Part shown: in pieces, positions 22,508-33,163 of the stretch
Layout: each line of letters begins with the position of its first letter
Numbering within the stretch: the stretch's first letter is position 1
Source of the DNA: Sclerotiophoma versabilis
Taxonomy: Eukaryota; Ascomycota; Dothideomycetes; Pleosporales; Didymellaceae
DNA length: 64,000 bases
Direction of reading: 5' to 3'
NCBI GenBank assembly: GCA_012274445.1
Contig: JAAROD010000081.1
Coordinates: forward strand, 248,001-312,000
Position numbers and translations under genes: made by a program
Notes under the pieces: generated by a model
The model's input: only the letters and a program-made list of their open reading frames with translations
What the model was told of the DNA's origin: nothing
The model's database searches: none

Positions 22508-23224
22508 ATGAAACTCTCGTTCACTCTTCTCGCTTTCTTACAATTATCGCATGCCTTGCATGTTCGACATGAGGCAGGCAACTCCCAAACACGAGCACTC
22601 GAGCGTACAATACCAAACAAAAATAATGTTAGAGAAGGATTTACAGATGGTGCCAACGAGCAGGAGCCAAGGAAATCAATACCTTGGTGGAAGCTGCCCA
22701 ACACCGACAACGGAGAAATGAACGCACTCACAGGACAACAATTCTATCCTTTTGGTGATGATGACGACGACGAAGACTATAGCAACAACGACAACAACGA
22801 CAACAACGGCAACAACGGCAACGGTGCGGGGGTTAGCACCGGTAGCAGCGTTTGTCCCATCAACCGGTGCCACAGCACTGGTTTACTGAATGAATACTAT
22901 TGTGGGCAGCACGCGCAATGTCTACGGAACTACTGCCAATGCGACTTTGGATGGAAGCCAGCTGGTAACACGCCAACGTCACGGGGATGGACTGGACTTG
23001 AGGCGCTCACAGTGTGGGTTGATGCATACGAGGCTGGTTGTACCGAACGTTGCGACAGTTTGTCTTGCTCGGAGATTCCGCAGGTGAAAGGTTGTTTCGA
23101 CAACCCACTAATGCACAACAATGACGGTAATGGGAACGAGCAGGGCCAGGAGGGTCTTGCGACGGATGGTCTGCAGTTGGGAGCTATCAAAGCTCCAGGA
23201 GCAGAGGCCGGCATTGGTGGTTGA
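22508..23224 (+). CDS. Secreted cysteine-rich protein with EGF-like segment (candidate effector)
   Basis: This intronless gene encodes 238 aa. The start at 22508 (MKLSFTLLAFLQLSHA) gives a clear signal peptide with cleavage likely after SHA; starting upstream at 22466 would bury it. Next come a low-complexity acidic then Asn-rich stretch (GDDDDDEDYSNNDNNDNNGNN) and a cysteine-rich region of 10 Cys. That region contains CGQHAQCLRNYCQCDFGW, which fits the C-x4-C-x4-C-x-C-x2-G pattern of an EGF-like fold. The C-terminus is Gly/Asn-rich. No transmembrane segment or GPI tail is visible, so the protein is probably extracellular. I do not recognise a named family. In plant-associated fungi such proteins are effector candidates, but host interaction is not shown by the sequence. 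Confidence 0.75.
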   Translation: MKLSFTLLAFLQLSHALHVRHEAGNSQTRALERTIPNKNNVREGFTDGANEQEPRKSIPWWKLPNTDNGEMNALTGQQFYPFGDDDDDEDYSNNDNNDNNGNNGNGAGVSTGSSVCPINRCHSTGLLNEYYCGQHAQCLRNYCQCDFGWKPAGNTPTSRGWTGLEALTVWVDAYEAGCTERCDSLSCSEIPQVKGCFDNPLMHNNDGNGNEQGQEGLATDGLQLGAIKAPGAEAGIGG

Positions 23225-25269
23225 CAGCCTAGGGTATGTTTCTCTCTAATCAATGCCTGAGCATCGATGAAGATGCTAACAATAGCGAACAAGGTCTTTG
23301 ATAATTCACCATGTCTTTTTGGATCTACATTGGCATTTTTTTTTGGGTTTCTTCTGCTTTGAACCTGATGAATCTACGTCCCGTTCATCTCCAGCTTTTC
23401 AGTTTCCCCTCACTTCGAGTTTGCGTGCTGAGAGAGACTCCCCCTGTAAACACAAAGTCTCCAGTCCCCCGCTTACAGAGTGCTCAACTTCCTCCCACTA
23501 GATGCTTACGGTGTCCACCGTTTCACTTATCTCTTGATCAGTTTGTCTAGCCTTGGAGACAACAAGTACCTACCTGGTCCATCGTACGCTTCAAAATCGC
23601 AGGGAAGCGCTCGCGAGCATCAAAAGAGAGGCGATGGGATGGATGTCGATCCGGGCGACCCACTTGGACTTGGACTTGCGAGTTCTCAGGTATCTAAGGA
23701 GAGAGGGAGGACTAGCGACATGATGGATGTCTGGGACTAATTGGAACCGCTGGTACGGTGCAACGAAAGCGAATGGTGATGCATGTGATAGGAGATGGCA
23801 TCGTTCAGGTAGATCTGACGCTCAGGAAGACATGCATTGGTTTGGAAACACTCACATATCAGCACATAGCAGGTAGGGTACTATGCTCGTCTGCCGAAAA
23901 ATGGCAGTGGTATGTACTAGCTGTTATTGGAGGAGTATTCTATAATTGGGATCACTGATGTGCAGCGGATTCTTTGAATTGGCTGATACCTGCTCGTGGA
24001 TCAGGCGATCTGACGTTGCGAATGTCAGTCCCTCTATCGCTTACTAATTCTGTAAATTGCGTAAGATTGCATTAGCAGTTGCTGCCAACTCAGGTGGTCC
24101 AACAACTTCGGTGACCATTTGTTTTTGAGTGGAATTGTCAAGTGACGGCGTTTGGGAGGAGAAGATAGCGCCAATTGCGCCACCGAAATGCACTAAAGAC
24201 TTTCTTTTGCATACATATAGCCGTGCGGTATAGGGTTCAAGGCCGTCTGTAGTAAAGGGCAATTCTTGGTTTCGGTCAGAGGTCAACATGGAAGATTGCA
24301 TCAGCAAGAAAGGAGGGCTGGAGAAGAATTGCGATCTCCCGACGACACAGCTTGTGACCATTTCGTTTCCGGTAGCATCTCCCGCTCCAGACTCCACCAC
24401 GCCACGACCTAAACGGTGGACCCACCTGCATAAACACAGCGTGCCTTCACGAATCTTCGAGACACGGGCAGGCAAAGGCTTATTTTTAGCTAGCTGGGTG
24501 TGGAAGTATTGGCTGCGTGCGAGTCGGGTGTTTGGACAGGTGCGAAACAGCTGGCCTTGACGGGGTGAGTGCGAGACAGGTGCCGGCGGTTGGTATCGAT
24601 TGCGCGGGAAATTGGCTGGGGAAGAGAGATTGGGTGGCGGGTGGTGAGTGGGAGGCGGAGGTGCAGACGAGAAGGGCAAGGGCAAGAGCGAGGACGGGCA
24701 AACGATCACGACATCAAACGACGTGCTCACGGTTCCGTGTCTCCATAGAAACATGGCTGCCGTGTCCGCAGCGTGTGCAACGACGGAGAGGCTGAAGGGC
24801 TGCTGGGGCTGAAACTCGGGTGGCAAGCAGGGTGTGCAGTTGCAGTGTGGGCGTGGAGCTTGCAGCCGGGTGCCAGTCAGTCAACACGAGCGCAATTCAA
24901 CAGAAAATTCGGCTGAGGAAACGTCTGGCCCGCGAAGGGAAGGGATGCGCGCGCACTGGGCGTGTGGGTGGCTGCTATTCTCGGCGGGGGGGGCGGGCTA
25001 GCAAGGGCGCCGACGAGGCCTGGAGCTAGCGCGGTCGATGGTTGCCCGTGGCGCTGCCCGCCAGGGGTTTGTTGTGCCGGCCTGGGGCTGGCGGACGCGT
25101 CGCGGTTATAAAATGGGCTGCGCCTGCTCGAGGCCGTCCTGCGCTGCCCTCCATCGCTTGCTACCACTGCCACTCCCGCACCGCGACCTCTGCCGTCCAC
25201 GCCCCTCGTCCACTCCATCACTCGACCTCAGTCGCTACTGTCCAAGCGTCGCCCACCAGCCGCCTCACG
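23225..25269. other. Two-kilobase intergenic region, no supported gene
   Basis: Open stretches exist (plus 23,480-23,740; minus 24,044-24,826, 260 codons) but neither resembles a known family. The minus frame is Pro/Ser-rich in one half because of base skew. The right part carries the promoter of the GPI-type protein gene, including a TATA element. A single unrecognised small gene cannot be excluded. Confidence 0.5.
25107..25113 (+). promoter_or_regulatory. TATA box (TATAAAA) of the serine-rich GPI-type gene
   Basis: TATAAAA sits in a GC-rich context 157 bases before the ATG at 25,270 and is followed by CT-rich sequence. The position fits a TATA-driven start about 30 bases downstream and a leader of about 120 bases. 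It is the clearest core promoter motif in the window. Confidence 0.6.
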
Positions 25270-25895
25270 ATGCGCACCGCCTTCGCTGTCACTGCTTTCG
25301 CCGCTGCGGCCTTTGCCCAGTCCCAGTCTGTACGTACCTGCCCCGGCCGTCCCACGCTCGCCGGGCCCGCCCACTGACCGCCGCGCAGTCCTCGGTCGAC
25401 CCCTTCCCCCAGACCACCTTCCTGCAGCAGACCAACTCGCTGGGCGTCGTCACTGGCCAGCCCGCCGCTGCCACCTCGATCCCCACCCAGCCCGCCGCCG
25501 ACTCGGCCATCCCCACCCAGCCCGCTGCCGTCACCTCGCAGCCCCCCGTCGACACCGACGTCGGCATCCCCGCCTCCATCCCCGCCGTCGCCCCTGGCAT
25601 CTACACCATCCCGGTCGCCGGCAACGGCAACTCGACCCGCACCCTGGTGGTCAGCGCCAACAACTCGACCACCATCCTCCTGAACGCGCCCACCTCTGGC
25701 TCCGCTGCCGCCTCCAACAGCGCCAGCGCCACTGGCTCCGGCGCATCTGCCTCTGGCACCGGCCGCCCCTCTGGCTCTGCTTCTACAACTGCCGGCTCGG
25801 GTACTCCCCAGAACTCTGCTGGCGCTGCTGCCAACCTCAAGGTTGCTGCCGGCTCCATGGTTGGCTTCGGTGCCTTCGTCGCTGCTTTCTTGTAG
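25270..25895 (+). CDS. Secreted Ser/Thr/Ala-rich protein with GPI-anchor-type tail
   Basis: Exons 25270-25329 and 25389-25895 (59-nt intron) give 188 aa. The N-terminus MRTAFAVTAFAAAAFAQSQS is a signal peptide ending at AFA. The middle has repeated IPTQPAA units (SIPTQPAAD, AIPTQPAAV) and NST/NNST glycosylation sites. A Ser/Gly/Ala/Thr-rich stalk precedes a C-terminal hydrophobic run (VAAGSMVGFGAFVAAFL) preceded by small residues, the layout of a GPI-anchored cell-wall protein. Codon use is strongly C-biased at third positions, which together with the TATA box suggests high expression. The exact family is not recognised. Confidence 0.85.
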
Positions 25896-26338
25896 GCCCG
25901 TCGTACCGCATCCTCAAGCCTACAACTTGGCATCTACCACCCATGGCACACCGCAACGTGCACTCGCTTCGCGCGTGTCGCCTTGCCTTGACTTCTTTTC
26001 TTGTTACTTCGAACAGGGTAGTCAATTGACGCCCCACTGTCCTTAAGATACCTTGGGTTTGCATTGCATTGCATGGCAATCGGCGCCGGTCAGCACCGTT
26101 GCCTAGGAATTGGATTCTGATTAGGATGGGAAGTAATAGTAATCGCTCATCGATTTGATCATGGAGCGCTGGAGAAGGATTGGATACCACTCAAAATCTA
26201 GCATCGTCGCACGACGGAATCAAAAACATTTCATTGCCCCTGACTCGCTTTTCAGTTCCACCATGCAAGTGTCTTGTCGTGCATCAACACCCCGCCATCC
26301 ACCAAACAACCTCCATCATCCTTCCGTCCCCGCACAAC
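25896..26338. other. Intergenic region
   Basis: This is the 3' UTR of the GPI-type gene and the promoter of the formamidase gene. No further gene is seen. Confidence 0.6.
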
Positions 26339-27349
26339 ATGACACAATACCCCAAACGTATCCCTTCCGTCCCTTACGCGCATTCTTCCAACCCTCTTCA
26401 GACCCTCGACATATGGCTTCCCCGCCCACTCGAGCAGTCCGACCCTAATTCCTCGATATGGATCGTGTAAGCTCCGCATTCGGCTTCAAGTCCCGCCCAT
26501 GTCCAACATTCGTACTGACATGGCCCGCACAGCTATATCCATGGCGGCGCCTGGCGCGATCCAACCCAAGACTCTCGTTGCATTGAACCCACCCTCTCCC
26601 ACCTGCTCAAGTCCCACTCCACCGTCCTCTCCCAAGTCACAGCCATAGCATCCATCAATTACCGCCTCTCGCAATACTCTTCGCACCCCACCGCCCCCAG
26701 CACGCCCTCTGATGCATCCCGCAGTGCAGCCCACCCGGACCATGTGCGCGACGTCGCCTGCGCCCTCCGCTTCCTTGCGACTGAATATGGAATGAAGAGA
26801 TGGGTGGGCGCGGGCCACAGCTGCGGCGCAACACTGCTCCTGCAGTCTCTATCCGGCATTGGCTTGACCGACCAGGAGAAAAAGGGCATAGACGGTGGGC
26901 CAGAGGCATTGGTGCTGTTGTGCGGCATATACAACATTCCGCTGCTTTTGCAGAACCACAACCCACCCACCTGCCCTGAAAACATATCCAAAATCTATTA
27001 CGATCTCATTGCTGGCGCCTTTGGTGAGCACAAAGACGCGTATCGCTCGGCTTCACCTGTAGCTGGCCGCTATGGAACAGATCAATGGACAAATGGGAGG
27101 TTGGTGGTGCTGGCACATAGCTATGAAGATGAGTTGATTGAGCGGCAGCAGAGGGACGTCATGTGTGTTGCCCTCGACCGGGAGGGGTGGGGCATCGTCG
27201 TGGAAGTGGGCGATGGGGAAGCAGAAGTTGGGGACGGTAGTAGGGTGTTGGAGGTTAGAGATCTGAAGGGTGGGCATGATTGGATCTGGGAGGATGGAGA
27301 GCAGATTGCGAAGCTGTTGGCAGAGGTTGTGGCGAGGTTGGTAAAGTAG
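26339..27349 (+). CDS. BNA7: Kynurenine formamidase (N-formylkynurenine hydrolase, alpha/beta hydrolase)
   Basis: Exons 26339-26466 and 26533-27349 (66-nt intron) give 314 aa. After the N-terminal PYAHSSNPLQTLDIWLP, the oxyanion motif HGGAW lies at 46-50. The nucleophile elbow is GHSCG with S139. ASINYRLS precedes it as in the family, and the catalytic-His region is LKGGHDWIW near the C-terminus. The enzyme hydrolyses N-formylkynurenine to kynurenine and formate, the second step of tryptophan degradation to NAD. The length (yeast Bna7 is about 260 aa) fits a slightly enlarged fungal form. The gene is convergent with the stomatin-like gene, 180 bases apart. Confidence 0.85.
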
Positions 27350-27529
27350 ATGCGTTGACTATAGACATAGAAGAAGATCGAATGAGGTAATCGTTGTGGG
27401 GTGCTGGTTTTGAGAATACACCCAAAGAACCCAATGCTTCGCTTGTGCTGACTTTTGCTAATAGTACAGCATGGTATAATGTACAATCCTGTCGTTCCCT
27501 GTTCAGTGGTTTCAACACCCTGAATTAAT

Positions 27530-28858
27530 CTATTTGCTCAGCCTCTCGTCCATGGCCTTGTTGATCTCGTCCTGAACACTGCTTGTGCCGCTCTCGGCCT
27601 GGCTCAAACGACTCTCGAGATCCTTGATTTTCTTGGCAGCCTCCGCAGAATCCTGCGAGCTTCCTGATACTAGCTTTGAAGCGCTTGTCTTTGAGGACTC
27701 GTTCACCTTCCCGTAGACTGCCATCGCGCTGGCGATCATGCCACCAATGTCGCCAACATTGCCTGGCACAATGACGCTCGTGCCCTCCTTGGCCAGCTTA
27801 CCGAAAGCATCAACATACTTCTCAGCAACCTGCAGCGAGATAGCGTTTTGTGCGGCACCCTGTCCCTGCTCGATAGCCTGGGCAACAGCATCGATACCCT
27901 TAGCGGTAGCCCGTGCCTTCAAAAGGATGGCTTCTGCCTCTCCGTTTGCCATGTTGATTTGCTCAGCCCTAAGCGCCTCAGAAGCAAGAATGACGGACTG
28001 CTTCTTTCCTTCGGCGATGTTGATAGCAGACTGCCTCTGACCCTCGGACTCCAAGATCTCCGCACGCTTGGATCGTTCGGCGGTAACTTGACGATGCATG
28101 GCTTCGACGACAGGCTCGGGGGCGTGGATGTCACGGATCTCGTATCGTAGGCAGGTGACACCCCAGTCTTGAGCGGCCTCGTTGATTGCGGCGGTGATGT
28201 TGGCATTCAGATTGGCGCGCTCCTTCAGAACGTGGTCGAGCGAGAGCTGTCCGATCTCGGATCGCATTGTCGTCTGCGCAAGCTGGGAGATGGCATACTC
28301 AGCATCTTCGACACCGTAGCTAGAGTCCGTCAGTATTTGCCCGGCTAATAGAGCTATTGACTGTGCTTACCTCGCCTTGTAAGCGTCGAATACCCTAGTG
28401 TACAGCACACCGTCAAGCTCTAATGTGACATTGTCTGCTGTGATGGCACTCTGGCTTGGGATCTCAATCGCATTCTCCTTGAGACTTTTCACGTAGGCTA
28501 TCCGGTCGATAAATGGGATCAAGATAGCCAGACCAGGCTCCAGTATGCGGTTGAACTTTCCCATACGCTCGACGATCCATGCTGTCTGCTGCGGTACAAA
28601 TCGCACGACGGTATTCGTAGGTAACCGTTTATGTGATCCAAAGTATGAGGGTGGTCCAGCTTGGGAGTTGAGCTGTCCCAGGTTGAAGATGCTAGTGGGG
28701 TTTGACGACGAGGCCGACTGCGAGTTCAGCTGCGAGAAGTGGCGAGTAGTAGGGGCGTTCAGCAGGGCAGCAATCGGTGCTGTCCTTGAAGCCAATGGTC
28801 TTGAGCTTCGAAGCAAGCTGGAAGCCGTGGAGGCTACCAATCTGTTGCGCGATGCCAT
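27530..28858 (-). CDS. Mitochondrial stomatin-like protein 2 (SPFH/prohibitin-domain protein)
   Basis: On the minus strand, exon 1 is 28858-28371 and exon 2 is 28319-27530 (51-nt intron), giving 425 aa. The ATG at 28858 (MASRNRLVASTASSLLRSSR) yields a strong mitochondrial presequence; the frame continues upstream only from a GTG. The SPFH domain runs from NTVVRFVPQQTAWIVERMGKF through EPGLAILIPFIDRIAYV to LRYEIRDIHAP and AEGKKQSVILASEA, closely matching stomatin-like protein 2. The C-terminus has a coiled-coil-like region ending DEINKAMDERLSK. SLP2 proteins scaffold cardiolipin-rich inner-membrane domains and interact with prohibitins and proteases. Confidence 0.93.
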
Positions 28859-31800
28859 GGTTGAAGTTGAGGCGAGTGGTGGATGACGAGACACGCGAGA
28901 GCTCTACGAAGTTCCACGGGATCGGCGACAGCTGCCAAAAGGGCCGACTATGAATGACATAACCATTTATCGTCAGCCTCCATCACGTCTGCTTCCATTG
29001 CTTAGTTGTAAAGATTCTGTTCCGCATTTCTCAAATTGTGTCAATCGTCATTGTATTATTCTATGAGAGCGCATGTCAAGCAAATTGTGCGCACTAAGTT
29101 CTGAGTATCAACATGTCTAAGCGCCATCTCGAATTGACGTACCTGAAGTTGATTTTGTGAACACCTGCAGATAGGAGGTTGTTTTCTCTGGGTCGGAATA
29201 GTACCGTTCCTTGCCTCTATTAATGGAGAGTCTTACCTTCGGCATCACAGATATCACAGCCTGCGATGCCCCGTAGGTGTTCATAGGTTGCTTCTCTACA
29301 GTTGACCAGTTTTCAGACGGCTGAGTCGCATGGGACATTGTGTCTAGTCATCATGATATTGCGGCTTACAACTGTTGCCTTGATACTAAAATGCCTCATG
29401 ATGAGCATTACGAGATTGCTGTAAAGTATATGGAGGCAATGGTCAAGCTCTGGAGAGCAAGCTGATGTGACAATTCTATCGTTCATAACAAAGTGACCGG
29501 CGAATTTGCATGGGCCGGGCGAGCCAGTCAAGTCAGTTTTAAGGGCAAGCAATTCATTGTCCCAAGACTACACGTCGGCGAATCATTGCCTCAGCACAAA
29601 CCATTCTTGTGCCAAGCCTTTAAAAGCTAAGCAGGTGCGGCAATTGGTATCAAACATGTTGAGCGGCTAGACACTGGAGATGATTTGAATATCCGTAGGT
29701 TCTTTGAGAGACCTTGCCAAGGACACATTTGTTAGCAATCCAGAACGTGTCTAAAGCACTTCCAGAACAAGTCCATAGTTGATGAATCGGACGCTAAGGT
29801 CTATGCAAAACGCAACGGAGTGCTATCTCATAAGCAGAAGGAAGGTGCGCAAGTGCTCTTCGGTGGATGGATGGAATACTACTGTTTAGCTTACACCGAC
29901 GACAAATACTCCCGCTTCATCAGGGCTCCTGCTCCTCAGCATAGCGTCAGCGGACAGGTAGCTGCTGTATCAGGCACTGGTAACTCGCCCTGTGCCAAAG
30001 CCCATATCTCGGAATACCCAGTCCTTAATGTTATACATAATCAGCTTGCGGATGGCCTATAAACCTTTGTTAACAAGCCTAAGGGCTGGAAATAGGTAGT
30101 TCATGTCAAAGTATTCAACATCGGTCATATTTCAATTTCGAAGATATCGTCTAATAGAGTTTGCCAGAGCTCAGATGAAAGGAGCATCGAGACAAGAAGT
30201 GGAGGAGAAGAACAGTTTAGCAAGAAAGGCTTTTATAGAACCAGCTTCTGGACTATCATCTTGGACGAAAGTACATACAGAAAAGAGCAGACGCAGAATG
30301 CACGGCTGGATCCGGAAAGTGACACGAAAAAAGCCACGGAGATATCATGCAACATGCCAATTGCTCCAATCAAGAACGAATGGCTTTACCATGCTGCAGC
30401 TTTTTGACGGATGTTCTATCGTGGTACTAGGTGCACTGTGCAAGCACCTATCACTTCAACTGAGAGGCAGGCACTGTCATTGCAGGATAAGCATTATTAA
30501 GCTTCACAGATTTAGCTTCAGCTTTACACCCCGTGACCTTACACACCTTTGGTGGGCTGCATACTTACAAATTATGGCATATCAATGGGTTTGCATCTTA
30601 ATTATACCTCGCCTACCCATGCAATGTTTCAAAAGTCAAGCTCGTAGTCCGAAGCCCCCACCCCTCTACACACATCTGCTACAACATACAGCAATGTCTA
30701 CAGTCTAAAGCATTGTTGCTGAGTGTATATCGTGAAAATTGTAACTGCGCTGTCACTCCTTCTAGCGTCTTAGATCCGTCCTTCCAACGATCACTTTTTA
30801 GTGCCTCCACACCTGCCGTCAGAACAGACTCATAAAATCAGCCATGGCAGACGCACTTCACGTGTAACCGCTTCAACACAGCCCGACAGATGAGATGTTA
30901 CCTTTACGCCTACTTCACCAGAATCGGGATGTGTTCACTGTAGTGACTCCTCCCATGTCATGTCCGCCGCTTTGACATTTTGTCGTCAACATGGGGCGCA
31001 CTCGAACATGTGTCTTGTCACTAATCACCGCCATCGAGTGAAAAGTGGGGGTATCTCTGATAGATGTCGACAATGTCAAGCACTTTGTGGTTGCAACCAT
31101 AGCCAAGTATCCTGGGTGAACCGTGTTTGTGTATCAGGCAGAACGATGCGCGCGAGTGTGGAGGAAGAGCTGCCGTTTTCTAAGACCTTCTGGGTGTCTT
31201 CAGTAGGTTGTCCATATCTGAGCAAGTTGAGCGCGATTCGTTTAGTGGTGGCGTCGGGAGGATATCCTTCAACTTCTTCGATCACCTCTTGACCAAAATT
31301 GAGTACGCATGGACCAAGCTTACTATTAGCAGCAGCAAGAGAGGTGATTGTGAATGAATTATTGAGGCTAAAAACCACAGTGATATTCTGCCAACTGATT
31401 GCTTCGCTGGGGTTATGAGATTAGGCCGACTGATCGTGACAGGTCGAGTAAAGGTCCAGGCGATCACTGGCGTGAAGGAAATTCTCGAAACTCGCCTGAA
31501 TATGGCCCATCCAAAATACACTAAACGATGCTCACTGATTTTTATTGAGGTGATATAACAGCGGAAAGCACGTGAAGATTAGGTTGAGTAAGAGTGAATG
31601 CATAGAAACCAACAACGGACCCAGAAGTGTGAACAAAGACGAGACTAGGAAGATACCCATACAGTGTGCAACCATTTTGGAAAGTCTCATAAACACCAAC
31701 GGCGACATTGCAAAACACCGCCCAAAGCTGCTTCGCATATTGCCACCTAAACGGCACATCAGCGACCCGAATGCGAATATCTCAGGATAAGAGGATTGGT

Positions 31801-32866
31801 GCGCAAGCGGTATATTCAGGGAAAACACCTACACAGAAGATGTCAGTTATACGACGGCCGGTTTGTACAGGTTCGATTACCTGCTCTGCGAGGAAGAATA
31901 CCGGAGAAATGGCGTGTGAGATTTGGGTAAATTGCGGCTACACCCATCTTGCACCGTTTCCATTCATTTTCAAGACTCCACCGACGACTGGTGCAAATTG
32001 GTGACATATGCAACAATATTAACCTGGAAGCTTTCGATGGCGATGCTCCGGCCGAAAATGCCTTTGCTTCTCTGTGTGGGAAGTACGATATTCAACAAGC
32101 CGGCGGCATCTAAGGTGCGCTGGTCTAGTGGAAAGGCCATAGTCCATGGCTGACGAGCCAGATGCGAGACTATGGCTATGTCGACACTCAGTTTTTCGGT
32201 AATCTGTTGATTTGCAGCAGCCACTCAGCAGACCCGTATAATATCATAGGAGTCTGCATGATCCACGGACACCTGAGGGAATGGACGGAAGCAGGTCTAT
32301 CAAGGTCCGATAAAACTTGAAAGTGCCGTGTTGCAGGGCGAATACGACATGAGGGCAAATCCACGTCTGAAATGGTGTCGGGGAGAGGCCGTCAAGCGCT
32401 CAGCATCAGGACTCAGTTGTGTGACAAGGTAGCCAGCTCGTATTTGTACGTTTGCAGTTCTCCTGCTATTCAGACCAGCAATTTCTCCAAGAGACACTTG
32501 GAAAATAAGTGACAGTGATCCGAGCTCATGCACAGTTGGGATGTAAGGTGAGTGCGGAGGAAGATGTGCGAACCAGTGGGTTTCAGGGCCCGATCGACTC
32601 GTAACAGTTGCGCTAGGGCGTCCTGACCAATAAGGAAGCAGCGCTGCACCCACCCACCTGTTCGTGCATGCACGATCACGCAAGACGTGCGCAAGGGGAA
32701 CTGCTGGTGATCCTCGTGGAGAAATCGGTGGTCTTATTTTAAGTTGTTACGCGTCGTCGTCGACATCCTGTTCTTGTCCCTCATGTTGCACAGATTTGCC
32801 CCTTTTGCTGGTGCGGCCTAGGCCGTAATTACGTCCGTTTGCCATCTTCCTTCTGACTCTAAGTAA
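28859..32866. other. Four-kilobase region without a supported gene; possible decayed minus-strand gene at about 31,080-32,224
   Basis: Composition drops towards AT but RIP is not obvious. Several minus-strand open stretches look protein-like and lie in order: 32,224-31,970 (ends near IVLPTQRSKGIFGRS), 31,757-31,542 (hydrophobic, with LWAVFCNVAVGVYETF) and 31,378-31,076 (with FGQEVIEEVEGYPPD). Stops interrupt the frames between them, and splice sites that would join them are not convincing. They may be exons of one gene I cannot assemble, or a pseudogene. The plus frames at 29,820-30,062 and 30,103-30,708 resemble nothing known. A 32-codon minus frame (32,845-32,747) lies next to the Copia insertion point. 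Confidence 0.35.
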
Positions 32867-32871
32867 GATGG
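32867..32871. repeat. Target-site duplication GATGG (left) of the Copia element
   Basis: GATGG directly precedes the left LTR and recurs exactly after the right LTR (40,326-40,330). Five bases is the usual duplication length for LTR retrotransposons. Confidence 0.92.
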
Positions 32872-33163
32872 TGTCAACGAGCTTGCAGTACGATACTCAG
32901 GTGATCGAATAATTGATCAGTGCCTATCTATCTAGACGTAACGACTGTTTATATACAAAGGAAATATTGTTGGTCACGTGCCCCTAGAATTGAGCTTGTA
33001 GGCAGTAGCGGGTCTGCTTAACTGTAGTTGGCTTAACTACCAAGCTTCTTAAGGGTCAGCCATAAGCTTAGGCGCACAGGCTTATACTTTAGGTAATGCC
33101 TGGCTCTAATGTAATAACGCCTCGCTCAGCCTAGCAGCAAGCTAGCAGCTTACTTATGCAACA
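32872..33163 (-). repeat. Left (3') LTR of the Copia element, 292 bp
   Basis: It starts TGTCAACGAG and ends TTATGCAACA. The outer 185 bases or so are unmutated; from about 33,057 inwards it carries transitions relative to the right LTR. It has the same length as the partner with no gaps. Confidence 0.95.

Noticed and set aside
24044..24826. Minus-strand 260-codon frame
   Set aside because: It is long enough to notice, but Pro/Ser composition follows base skew, no motif is recognisable and no splice or promoter context supports it.
32115..32160. tRNA-like A box (TGGTCTAGTGG)
   Set aside because: No matching B box (GGTTCRANTCC) or cloverleaf at the right distance.
32747..32845. 32-codon minus-strand frame just left of the Copia insertion
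   Set aside because: Too short, no recognisable family, and continuity across the pre-insertion site may be chance.
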